Positions 53,133-60,976 of a DNA stretch of 64,000 nucleotides are shown piece after piece. Positions within the stretch are counted from its first letter, which is position 1, and every line of letters starts with the position of its first letter. Source of the stretch: Haloarcula sp. H-GB4 (lineage in GTDB: Archaea; Halobacteriota; Halobacteria; Halobacteriales; Haloarculaceae); contig NZ_JAVDDX010000004.1 of NCBI RefSeq assembly GCF_030848575.1, forward strand, positions 124,001 through 188,000, read 5' to 3'. Both the position numbers and the translations under genes were made by a program. Under the pieces are notes generated by a model, which worked only from the letters and a program-made list of their open reading frames with translations, was not told the origin of the DNA and ran no database searches.

Positions 53133-53355
53133 AAGAGGCTTGCCTCCCAAGCCGTACAGTCGACGCCCAGATTCATAGACATATCTTTAATGGATGTACA
53201 CTTAATGATTATGTGAGTGATGTTCACACTCGACAGTTATTCGAGTGAGTGAGAAGTCCCATCTCAGTGGCGGAACTGATGGGGGTTATCCAAATTATTA
53301 AATACGACAGTTTAGTATAGAGAGATATGAACCCGGGTATCCAGACGGTAGAAGC
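53133..53355. other. Spacer between the two inverted element copies
   Basis: This 223-bp segment separates the head-to-head zinc-finger transcription units. No gene or further copy of the element was seen. It is AT-rich in the middle (53190-53330). Confidence 0.4.
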
Positions 53356-53480
53356 GTCCCGGAAAACGATTCGATCAGTGGCTGTAGCGATTGGCTATCC
53401 GTTTTTTACACTGCCTACCCGGTAACCTGCGTAGACCACTACAGTCCGGGCAGTAACCCGGCACAGGTGGAAAACGTCGG
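53356..53480 (+). promoter_or_regulatory. Conserved leader element with 55-nt hairpin, copy 2
   Basis: On the plus strand this ~125-bp unit starts GTCCCGG (53356-53362) and ends with a hairpin at 53426-53480. The outer arms are CCTGCGT/ACGTCGG (one mismatch, one G-U), the inner arms CCACT/GGTGG (one U-G), and the tip is a 5-bp CCGGG/CCCGG stem with loop CAGTAA. It lies 84 nt before the ATG of the second zinc-finger gene (53565). Confidence 0.65.
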
Positions 53481-53564
53481 TGAAACGACCATAGGGGCAC
53501 CAGATTCATGTGTAACAGTAGACAGAACGAGTAGACCGCTGTCAACAATAAATCGAGGCAAACA

Positions 53565-53840
53565 ATGAATGGACAATCTGAGGCGGAGCAATCACTAACA
53601 ACTGCTCGCTGTGCTATGGAAGCCAGCGGCAACACAGCCGCTGCCGAACTAAATATCCAGAACAAGTCAACGCGGACCTTGGTCGGTGGGTCACCGAACT
53701 ACCGTTGTGATTACTGCGGCCAGGTGATCAACGAGCAGATGAAGTACAGCGGAGTTACGATACGCGACTCAGACGGAGGGATAACAGAGCACTTCTTCTG
53801 TGAAGAAGAATGCATGACATCGCAATACCCCAACATATAG
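53565..53840 (+). CDS. Small treble-clef-like zinc-finger protein, copy 2
   Basis: A 91-residue paralogue of the protein at 52904-52626, with Cys 48, 51, 79 and 83 at identical positions: YRCDYCGQVINEQMKY and TIRDSDGGITEHFFCEEEC. Only the zinc-finger half is clearly conserved; the N-terminal 45 residues are polar and variable but of the same length. The two genes point away from each other and each follows a copy of the hairpin element. Such finger proteins in haloarchaea have no assigned function; a regulatory role is possible. Confidence 0.75.
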   Translation: MNGQSEAEQSLTTARCAMEASGNTAAAELNIQNKSTRTLVGGSPNYRCDYCGQVINEQMKYSGVTIRDSDGGITEHFFCEEECMTSQYPNI

Positions 53841-54117
53841 CAAACCTGTTTGGATTGGGAGCAGAACCAACCTTGGATTTATAACGAGAGAGTATATAAT
53901 CCAAGATCTTCGGGTTAGCTTCGGCATTACGGAAAACGAAGTGATAAGAAGTACCGGCACATGATACAACAACTAAATCTTCAACGCAAAAAACAGTCCG
54001 TGCGTATCTAGATTTTTACTGAATCTAAACAGATACGCTATTATTCTGTTCTGAGACATTGTCCGATATATAAATATTCTCGAAATGTTAATATTCAGTG
54101 GTACAGAATAAGGGACG
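53841..54117. other. AT-rich spacer
   Basis: No gene. It contains TATA-like steps (for example near 53890 and 54060) but no copy of the hairpin element. Confidence 0.45.
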
Positions 54118-54126
54118 AGTTTATAT
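54118..54126 (+). promoter_or_regulatory. TATA box for the 44-residue ORF
   Basis: GTTTATATG is centred 28 bp before ATG 54150, an ideal archaeal TATA-to-start distance, implying a leaderless message. Confidence 0.55.
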
Positions 54127-54149
54127 GTTTTCATCAGCCATGCCATTGT

Positions 54150-54284
54150 ATGACATGCTACAACGCAAGCAAGGGAATTCTATACGAAAACCTTCCAACA
54201 GATGTACCGAGACCAGAAGAAGAGGAGGAGAACAAGCTAAGTGCCAGTGACGGTGGCGCAACCCAGACGGTCGCTAACGACTAA
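54150..54284 (+). CDS. 44-residue leaderless sORF
   Basis: An ORF from ATG 54150 to TAA 54282-54284. The peptide starts MTCYNASKGILYENLPTDVP and continues with an acidic RPEEEEENK segment and a Ser/Asp-rich end. The TATA box 28 bp upstream fits leaderless translation. It is soluble, acidic and has one Cys; no family is recognised. It converges with the lpdA gene ~200 bp away. Confidence 0.5.
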   Translation: MTCYNASKGILYENLPTDVPRPEEEEENKLSASDGGATQTVAND

Positions 54285-54480
54285 ATCTGGATCGTAGTCG
54301 GCAGCCTCTGCGGGATAACGTAATATACACACCGAAGAGAGATCATTGAACCCCCGTAGAGACTGTTTGTTCCGGAACTGCGGTTTCGAATCGGCAAACA
54401 GTATTGGATGTACGATGTCTGGGTGAATATCTGTTCGGTTTGGTTGTGGATATAGTGACTGAGGCGTCAATATGGTTCGG

Positions 54481-55914
54481 TCAGTTTCGTCTGTGTATTG
54501 CCTTCCCTCTCGCATTCTGTGCAGCTTCCATTATCGCTTCACTTAATGTTGGATGTGTGTGAACAGTTGAGCCGATGTCCTGAAGCTTTGCACCCATTTC
54601 AATCATGGCTGCGATTTCTGCAATCAACTCGGATGCTTCCGGACCGACAATCTGTGCACCGATCACACGTTCAGTTTCTTTTTCCGCGACAATTCGGACA
54701 AAGCCTTCTGTCCGGTTTGCTGTTAGTGCTCGTCCAGACGCCTGAAACTGGAACTCACCTGTGACAGGTGTAATACCTTCGTTTGCTGCTTCGTTCTCCG
54801 TTAACCCGACAGTTCCGATTTCCGGATCGGTAAACACGGCAGCCGGGAGTGCCTGATAATCGACTGCAGCGGCTTCACCGGCGATTACTTCCGCTGCAAC
54901 TTCCCCTTCTTTCGATCCCTTGTGTGCGAGCATCGGTTCACCCGCAACGTCACCGACCGCGAAAATATGCTCCTTGTTCGTCCGACATCTGCTATCCGTT
55001 GGAATGAACCCCTGAGAATTAGTTTCGACGCCGGCATCGTCGATACTGAGCGTATCAGTCACCGGGCGTCTGCCGACGGCGACGAGTATTCTGTCAGCAG
55101 TGAGTTCTATAGCGCTATCATGCGCCGCCTCATCTGCGGGGACAGCAGTCAGGACAGCCTCACCGTCCGACTCTGTCCAACTGTCCGCAGTGTATCCGAA
55201 ATGGAAATCCACACCGAGACGTTCTGCTCGCTTCCTGACTATCGAGGCAATGTCTTCCTGATAGCTGGGGAGCGCCTGCTCTAGCATCTCAATTACCGAT
55301 ACGTCGCTCCCAAGTCGACTATAGACAGTCGCTAGCTCCATGCCGATGTACCCGGCTCCAACGATTACGAGCTCGTCGGGTACTGTTTCGAAGTTCAGCG
55401 CGCCGTCTGACGAGACGATACGCTCGTCATCAAAGTCGAACTCCGGAATTTCAATCGGTCTGGACCCCGTTGCGATGATGCAGTTTTCGAATTTCAGCGA
55501 CTCAGACCCCTGTCCCTCACCCTGATGGACGATTCTGATTTTGTTTTCATCAGCGAATTCGGCAGTCCCTTGCAACAAGTTCACGCCAGCCGCCGTACAC
55601 AGTTGCTCGATACCACTCGTTAACTGGTCGACGACACCATCTTTCCAGCTAATCATCTCGTCAAGCGCAACTGTTGGGTCTGCGTAAATCCCCAGTTCTT
55701 CCGCATGGCCCGCCTCCGATGCCAGTTTTGAACCGTTTATCAGGGCCTTGGAGGGGATACAACCACGATTGAGACAGGCTCCCCCATACTCCCCCTTTTC
55801 AACGAGCGTGACATCAAGGCCAAGCTGTGAAGCACGGATTGCGGCGACGTATCCGCCGGGGCCCGCGCCAATAACCAGTACGTCAGTCGACGTAGTTACA
55901 TCTCCGACAACCAT
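54481..55914 (-). CDS. lpdA: Dihydrolipoyl dehydrogenase (E3)
   Basis: A 477-residue flavoprotein disulfide reductase. The FAD site is VLVIGAGPGGYVAAIRASQL (about 12-31), the redox disulfide GGACLNRGCIPSKALI (about 43-58, Cys-x4-Cys), the NAD site IVGAGYIGMELATVYSRLG (about 184-202) and the C-terminal His-Glu pair in HTHPTLSEAI. It re-oxidises the lipoyl group of E2 with NAD+. The start overlaps the E2 stop (TAATG), closing the four-gene operon. Confidence 0.95.
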   Translation of the reverse strand: MVVGDVTTSTDVLVIGAGPGGYVAAIRASQLGLDVTLVEKGEYGGACLNRGCIPSKALINGSKLASEAGHAEELGIYADPTVALDEMISWKDGVVDQLTSGIEQLCTAAGVNLLQGTAEFADENKIRIVHQGEGQGSESLKFENCIIATGSRPIEIPEFDFDDERIVSSDGALNFETVPDELVIVGAGYIGMELATVYSRLGSDVSVIEMLEQALPSYQEDIASIVRKRAERLGVDFHFGYTADSWTESDGEAVLTAVPADEAAHDSAIELTADRILVAVGRRPVTDTLSIDDAGVETNSQGFIPTDSRCRTNKEHIFAVGDVAGEPMLAHKGSKEGEVAAEVIAGEAAAVDYQALPAAVFTDPEIGTVGLTENEAANEGITPVTGEFQFQASGRALTANRTEGFVRIVAEKETERVIGAQIVGPEASELIAEIAAMIEMGAKLQDIGSTVHTHPTLSEAIMEAAQNARGKAIHRRN

Positions 55915-57443
55915 TATTCTAGTAGTAGCAGGTTTGGATTTCGCAGGTACTTCTGTATGGAGTTTGTGAACCGTGCGGCGTCTGCGCCGTCAAGCACTCG
56001 ATGATCGAACGACAGGGATAGTGTCATGATGTGTCGAGGTTCTATCGTCTCTTCACCATCAGCTTCGACAACCCGTGGCTTCTTTTTGATCTCTCCCAGT
56101 GCCAGGATGGCGCTCTCCGGTTGGTTGATGATTGGCGTTCCGTACTCCCCGCCAATCCCGCCGATGTTCGAGATAGTAAATGTCCCGCCACGCATTTCTT
56201 TTGGCGAAAGACTGCGCTCTCTCGCCCTCTGGGTTTTTTCGTTGGTCTCCGATGCGACCTCCAGCAGGCCTTTCGCATCTACGTCCTCAACAACGGGAAC
56301 CAGTAGTCCGTCATCAGTTGCTGTTGCGACACCGATGTTGTAATACTGCTTTTCCACAATCTCTTCGTTTGCTTCGTCGAGAGAGATATTCACCTGTGGA
56401 TTCTCTTGCAGAGCCGCGGCACACGCTTTCATAACGAACGGCATGTACGTCAGTCGGATATCATGTTCCTCGGCCTCCTGTCTGAGCGTTGAACGAGCGT
56501 CGACCAGCGCAGTAACATCGACCTCGTCCTGATGAGTGACGTGCGGGGCCGTGTATTTCGACGACATCATCGCCGATCCAATCGTCTGCCTGATCCCGTT
56601 ATACGGCTTCCGAGACTCGGGGCGCGCTGGCTCGTCCGCCGTTGTCCCCTCAGCTACCGCTTCTCGATCCGTTTTCTGTGCCTGCTGTTGTGCCTTTGCA
56701 TACTCCTGGACCGTTTCGAGCGTGACAAAGGGTTCTCCGTCTTTTTGTTCATCAGTGGGGACAGTATCGAGATCAATCCCTTCTTCGGCTGCAATGTGTC
56801 TTGTTTTCGGGACGGCCACCGTCGTCTCCCGGTCCGCCGTTTCTCTCGTCTGTACCGGACTGACAGACTGCTCCGGGGCTGCCTGCTGTTTTGGTTGCTC
56901 CGCAGCAGCGGTCTGTTGACTTGAACGCTCTTGAGTCGAAGATTCCGCACTCGCGTACGCGCGAACATCTGACTCAGTTATACGCCCCGGAGATGAGTCC
57001 GCAATGCTGGAAATATCGACGCCCAGTTCGCGCGCGAGACGCCGCACAGACGGCGGGGCGGGGACTTGGACCCGCTCTGTCACTACCGGTTCTGACTGTG
57101 GATCTTCGGCTGGCTGTGCTGTGGCTCCAACGTCGGGTTGCTGGCCACTGTCCGCAGTGGTGTCGTCTGTCGGCGCTGTTTCAGTTCTCTCCGGTTCGTC
57201 TTCACCCTCAACCCGAAAGACGATAATCACATCACCGACTGGGACTATCTCTCCTTCCGCGGCACGAAGTTCTTCAACGACACCATTAACCGGCGATGGG
57301 ACATCAACGACGGCTTTGTCAGTCTCGACTTCCGCTACCGGTTGGTCTTCGGAAACTGAGTCGCCCGGCGCAACCCGCCATCGAAGGATTTCGCCCTCAG
57401 CGACACCTTCACCGACATCAGGTAGTTCAAATTCACGTACCAT
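55914..57443 (-). CDS. 2-oxoacid dehydrogenase E2 (lipoyl acyltransferase)
   Basis: A 509-residue E2 with an N-terminal lipoyl domain (Lys43 in ETDKAVVDVP), a Pro/Glu-rich linker, a subunit-binding domain VRRLARELGVDISSIADSSP (about 127-146), a second related segment KTRHIAAEEGIDLDTVP (about 208-224), and the catalytic domain ending SFDHRVLDGADAARFTN. The doubled binding-domain pattern is unusual. ATG 57443 (MVREFELPDVG) is the start, 2 bp after the E1-beta stop. It transfers the acyl group to CoA. Confidence 0.92.
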   Translation of the reverse strand: MVREFELPDVGEGVAEGEILRWRVAPGDSVSEDQPVAEVETDKAVVDVPSPVNGVVEELRAAEGEIVPVGDVIIVFRVEGEDEPERTETAPTDDTTADSGQQPDVGATAQPAEDPQSEPVVTERVQVPAPPSVRRLARELGVDISSIADSSPGRITESDVRAYASAESSTQERSSQQTAAAEQPKQQAAPEQSVSPVQTRETADRETTVAVPKTRHIAAEEGIDLDTVPTDEQKDGEPFVTLETVQEYAKAQQQAQKTDREAVAEGTTADEPARPESRKPYNGIRQTIGSAMMSSKYTAPHVTHQDEVDVTALVDARSTLRQEAEEHDIRLTYMPFVMKACAAALQENPQVNISLDEANEEIVEKQYYNIGVATATDDGLLVPVVEDVDAKGLLEVASETNEKTQRARERSLSPKEMRGGTFTISNIGGIGGEYGTPIINQPESAILALGEIKKKPRVVEADGEETIEPRHIMTLSLSFDHRVLDGADAARFTNSIQKYLRNPNLLLLE

Positions 57444-57444
57444 G

Positions 57445-58461
57445 TTAGAAATCGACTGTTTCGCGGATTCCGTCCTGAATACGGACCGCCTGTGGCAGGT
57501 AGTAATCCTCCAGCGAATGGAGTGGCATGGGAGCATCGAACCCAGCAATTCGTTTGATTGGCGCCTCCTGATGAACGAGCGCTTCTTCCTGAATCGTCGT
57601 TGCGATTTCCGCCCCTAATCCACCAGTCTTCGGTGCTTCGTGGACAATCGCGGCTCTCCCGGTCTTTTTGAATGATTCAGTAATCGTCTCTATATCGAGG
57701 GGTGACAGGGTTCGCAGGTCAATGACTTCGACGTCGATGTCATGTGACTGGTGAAGGTTCTCCGCAGCGATCAGCGCCGGCCGAGTCATCGCGCCCCAAG
57801 TGTAGACTGAGATATCGCTCCCTTCACGCCGGATAGCGGCCTCATTCAACGACACTTCATACGGTTTCGTCGGGACATCTTCACGGAAGGCACGGTAGAT
57901 TAATTTCGGCTCTAGGAAAATAACTGGATCCGGGTCATGGATGGACGCCGCTAGGAGCCCCTTCGCATCGTATGGCGTGCTCGGCGAGACGACTTTGAGC
58001 CCGGGCTCGTGCACGAAGAACGCTTCCTTTGACTCGGAGTGATGTTCTGGGGCTCGGATGCCGCCACCATATGGCGCCCGTATCACCATCGGCACCGAGT
58101 ACTGCCCCTGACTGCGGCTCCGGAGGCGTGCAGCGTGACTGACGATCTGGTCGAAGGCAGGATACATGAAGCCCATGAACTGCATCTCAGGAACAGGCTT
58201 CATCCCGGTCTGGGCGAGTCCAATCGAAGCCCCGATGATTCCGGCTTCGGCCAGTGGCGTGTCGATAACGCGGTCTTCGCCGAACTCTTCGTATAGCTGG
58301 TCGGTTGCTCTGAAGACACCACCGTTTTTCCCGACATCTTCACCCAGAACGACGACGCTGTCGTCCTGTGCCATCTCTGTGTACAGGCCATCCTGTATCG
58401 CCTCCACGAGGGTGAGACTCTGTGCGTTTTGCTGTGTCTGCGTGCTGGCTGTCGAACTCAT
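57445..58461 (-). CDS. 2-oxoacid dehydrogenase E1 beta
   Basis: A 338-residue E1-beta. It has the transketolase-like pyrimidine domain (VLGEDVGKNGGVFRATDQLY, about 37-56, with the cofactor-site Glu; and PEMQFMGFMYPAFDQIVSHA) and a C-terminal ligand-binding domain (VEVIDLRTLSPLDIETI). It pairs with E1-alpha as an alpha2beta2 thiamine-diphosphate enzyme. Start 58461 overlaps the E1-alpha stop by 4 bp. Confidence 0.93.
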   Translation of the reverse strand: MSSTASTQTQQNAQSLTLVEAIQDGLYTEMAQDDSVVVLGEDVGKNGGVFRATDQLYEEFGEDRVIDTPLAEAGIIGASIGLAQTGMKPVPEMQFMGFMYPAFDQIVSHAARLRSRSQGQYSVPMVIRAPYGGGIRAPEHHSESKEAFFVHEPGLKVVSPSTPYDAKGLLAASIHDPDPVIFLEPKLIYRAFREDVPTKPYEVSLNEAAIRREGSDISVYTWGAMTRPALIAAENLHQSHDIDVEVIDLRTLSPLDIETITESFKKTGRAAIVHEAPKTGGLGAEIATTIQEEALVHQEAPIKRIAGFDAPMPLHSLEDYYLPQAVRIQDGIRETVDF

Positions 58462-59606
58462 TCCAGCACCTCCGAGAACGCGCCCTCGTCATACTTCTCG
58501 CGCAGCCGGTTCAATTCGTCCCGCTGTTCTTCGAGTCGCGCTGGAACGTCCTCGTACACATGCTCAACGATGTTGTCCGGACTCGCCTCTGTCTGCTCTG
58601 CCGTTTCTATCGCCTCGCTGACTTCTTGTTCGATACTGTCTTGAATCTCACTCTCGAGGGCGGAATCGAGGATGCCCTCGTTGTACAGATACGTTTCAAT
58701 ACGGTCCACAGGGTCGCGGTCCCGCCAGGCCTCCTCTTCTGATTCGTCTCTGTAAACGGACGGATCATCCGCAGTGGTGTGTGCACCGAAGCGATACTGG
58801 ACAGACTCGATAAGCGTTGGGCGTCGCTCTCCAGGGCCCGGATTCCGGGCTTTCGCCAGTGCCTCACTAGCGACTTTATACACCGCCAGCGGGTCCAGTC
58901 CGTCAACTCGAACGCCGTCAATGCCATATGCCTGTGCCTTTTCAGCAATGGTTTCGCTCGCGGTCTGTCGCTCTCGAGGGACCGAAATTGCCCATTGATT
59001 GTTGTTACAGACGAATACAGCGGGGACATCGAACACCCCGGCGAAATTCAGCCCTTCGTGGAAATCTCCTTCGGAGGTCGCACCATCACCGAGGTGACAC
59101 AGGACGGCCGTATCGGTCTTTCCCTGTAGCTTGTGTCCCCACGCCATTCCCATAGCCTGTGGAACCTGGGTCGCAATCGGAATATACTCCGGCATCACGT
59201 TGACGTCGTCCGGGATCGCGTATCCGTCTCTATAGCCTCGCAGTGGCTCGAAAAGGGATACCAGATCCATTCCATGAGCGTACTTCGCCGCGTGCTCTCT
59301 GTAGGTCGGGAACAACCAGTCTTGCTCGGCAAGTGCCAGGCTCGTAGCGACCTGTGACCCTTCTTGTCCGGTCATTGGTGCGTACGTCGCGAGCCGCCCC
59401 TGTCGCTGGAAGCTGATCGCCCGCTGGTCGAAGTGCCGAGCGAGCTTGATTGTCTCATACAGCTCAAGTAACTGCCTATCTGAAATATCCGGGACAGACG
59501 CCTGTGGCAGTACGTTGCCTTCAGCATCCAGTATCTGGACCAGCTCCGAGTCTTCTCTGACGGCCGCTGGCACGTCTTTGCTTCCTGCTTCGTTTTTCAT
59601 GTTCAT
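58458..59606 (-). CDS. 2-oxoacid dehydrogenase E1 alpha
   Basis: A 382-residue E1-alpha. The ThDP motif GDGATSEGDFHEGLNFAGVF...NN (about 173-202) and the phosphorylation-loop region YRFGAHTTADDPSVYRDESE (about 270-289) are clear and most like the branched-chain type, though haloarchaeal assignments are often wrong. It is the first gene of E1a-E1b-E2-E3. The conserved hairpin element ends 98 nt upstream of ATG 59606 (ATG 59600 is an alternative). The adjacent branched-chain amino-acid importer supports a BCAA or 2-oxoacid role. Confidence 0.92.
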   Translation of the reverse strand: MNMKNEAGSKDVPAAVREDSELVQILDAEGNVLPQASVPDISDRQLLELYETIKLARHFDQRAISFQRQGRLATYAPMTGQEGSQVATSLALAEQDWLFPTYREHAAKYAHGMDLVSLFEPLRGYRDGYAIPDDVNVMPEYIPIATQVPQAMGMAWGHKLQGKTDTAVLCHLGDGATSEGDFHEGLNFAGVFDVPAVFVCNNNQWAISVPRERQTASETIAEKAQAYGIDGVRVDGLDPLAVYKVASEALAKARNPGPGERRPTLIESVQYRFGAHTTADDPSVYRDESEEEAWRDRDPVDRIETYLYNEGILDSALESEIQDSIEQEVSEAIETAEQTEASPDNIVEHVYEDVPARLEEQRDELNRLREKYDEGAFSEVLE

Positions 59607-59704
59607 TGTTTTCGATGATGTTTTTTGTATTCGACAGACGCTCCCTCAGCAGACCCTGATAACCCGAACAGCCGCTGGTTACGGCTCCCCGAGCGTGTTC
59701 AAGG

Positions 59705-59828
59705 CTGGCGTTTTCCACCAGGCACAGGGGCGAACTGTGCGCTGGCAGTCTACGCCAGTTTAAATGTCGAAAATGTAAAGAATGTAGCTGTGGAAGAGGG
59801 CAGTGCCCAATCCATTAACTGCCGGGAC
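59705..59828 (-). promoter_or_regulatory. Conserved leader element with 54-nt hairpin, copy 3 (oxoacid dehydrogenase operon)
   Basis: On the minus strand the unit starts GTCCCGG (59828-59822), passes TTTACATTTTCG, and ends in a hairpin at 59758-59705. The outer arms are CTGGCGT/ACGCCAG: the A-U pair of copy 1 is replaced here by G-C. Within lies a CCAG-GCACAG/CTGTGC-CTGG stem. It sits 98 nt before the E1-alpha start, matching the spacing in the other two copies. Confidence 0.65.
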
Positions 59829-60271
59829 AGCTGACCTGCAGGGCAGGCGATAGGGTTCAAGCCCGGATGCATATATCGAAACTAACATGGTAGATACTTA
59901 TTGTTTGTGCGACAGCCGTTCACACGCCACAGTAGCCATTCCGGTGTGAACGGTGACAGCTGCTGGCCCGAAGCGGCGTGGCGGGTGTAGTAAGTAAAAC
60001 ATAGTTGACCATTATCCCTATATGCGACATTTTGAGATGATGTCGGTACGGGCGATATTCCGGCACTCTTACCGACGGTACAAGATCGAGAACCGCTGTA
60101 AAAGATAGATATACTCAATTGTCTATAACTTCACTGGAGCCGAGTCTACGGTGTGAAAATCTGTGCGCTGGTTATGAGCGCTGCCACGGACTCAGCGGCC
60201 TGTACAGTATCACACGTAGATGGTATTCCCGTTGCAAAGCGTAGTCACCAAGCCAGTGGTGGGCACAGGAG
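59829..60271. other. 443-bp spacer with a perfect inverted repeat
   Basis: Spacer between the dehydrogenase leader and the end of livF. It contains an exact 10-bp inverted repeat (CCGTTCACAC 59916-59925 and GTGTGAACGG 59944-59953) around an 18-bp loop. No gene was seen. Confidence 0.55.
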
Positions 60272-60976
60272 CTACCCGCCGAGGAAGTCCTCGCGAACTT
60301 GTTGATCGTTGAGAAGTGCCTCCCCACTGTTCTCGTGTCGGTTCTGCCCCTGCACAAGGACATAGCCGCGATCACACCGCCGCAATGCCTCCTTGGCGTT
60401 TTGCTCGACGAGGAGAACAGCAGTACCGGCGTCGTTGATCTCGTCAATGCGGTCAAACATCTCATCGACGAGGTCTGGTGCAAGGCCTGCACTGGGCTCG
60501 TCAAGGAGTAGCAGATCTGGATCGAGCATGAGCGCACGGCCCATCGCCAGCATCTGTTGTTGGCCCCCTGAAAGTGTGCCTGCCTTCTGCTCCGACCGAG
60601 TCTCCAGTATCGGGAACCGGTTGTAAACCGCCTGTAGCCGGTCTTCCGGGAACTGGTCCAGCGTGTATGCGCCCATCTTGAGGTTCTCTGTGACCGTCAA
60701 TGGCTCAAACACGTTGTTGCTCTGGGGGACGAAGCTCAACCCATATGAGATGATATCTTCCGGTTGTTCGCCGGCGATATCCCTGTCATTGAATACAATT
60801 TTACCCCCCATGTATGTCGTCAGTCCGAACACTGATTTCATTACAGTGGACTTGCCCGCACCGTTCGGGCCGACAATGGTGATGTACTCACTCTGTCCGA
60901 CTTCCATGTCGACATCTGTGAGGATCTGCAGATCACCGTACCCGGCGTCCAGTTGCTGTACTGACAGCAGACTCAT
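60272..60976 (-). CDS. livF: Branched-chain amino-acid ABC transporter ATPase LivF
   Basis: A 234-residue ATPase with Walker A GPNGAGKSTVMKSVFG (about 35-50), signature LSGGQQQMLAMGRALMLDPD (about 135-154), Walker B LLLLDEPSAGLAP and switch His region LLVEQNAKEA typical of LivF. It overlaps the livG stop by 4 bp and is the last gene of livHMGF in this window. No binding protein gene (LivJ/K) is seen before the window edge. Confidence 0.92.
   Translation of the reverse strand: MSLLSVQQLDAGYGDLQILTDVDMEVGQSEYITIVGPNGAGKSTVMKSVFGLTTYMGGKIVFNDRDIAGEQPEDIISYGLSFVPQSNNVFEPLTVTENLKMGAYTLDQFPEDRLQAVYNRFPILETRSEQKAGTLSGGQQQMLAMGRALMLDPDLLLLDEPSAGLAPDLVDEMFDRIDEINDAGTAVLLVEQNAKEALRRCDRGYVLVQGQNRHENSGEALLNDQQVREDFLGG

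Noticed and set aside
52985-53248. Plus-strand Cys-rich ORF (KCKKCKTGC) over copy 1 of the hairpin element
   Set aside because: The same DNA is conserved at the other copies with different frames and stops, so it is the element, not a zinc-ribbon protein.
54237-54515. Minus-strand ORF between the 44-residue sORF and lpdA
   Set aside because: It overlaps the lpdA 3' end in another frame and has no recognised features.
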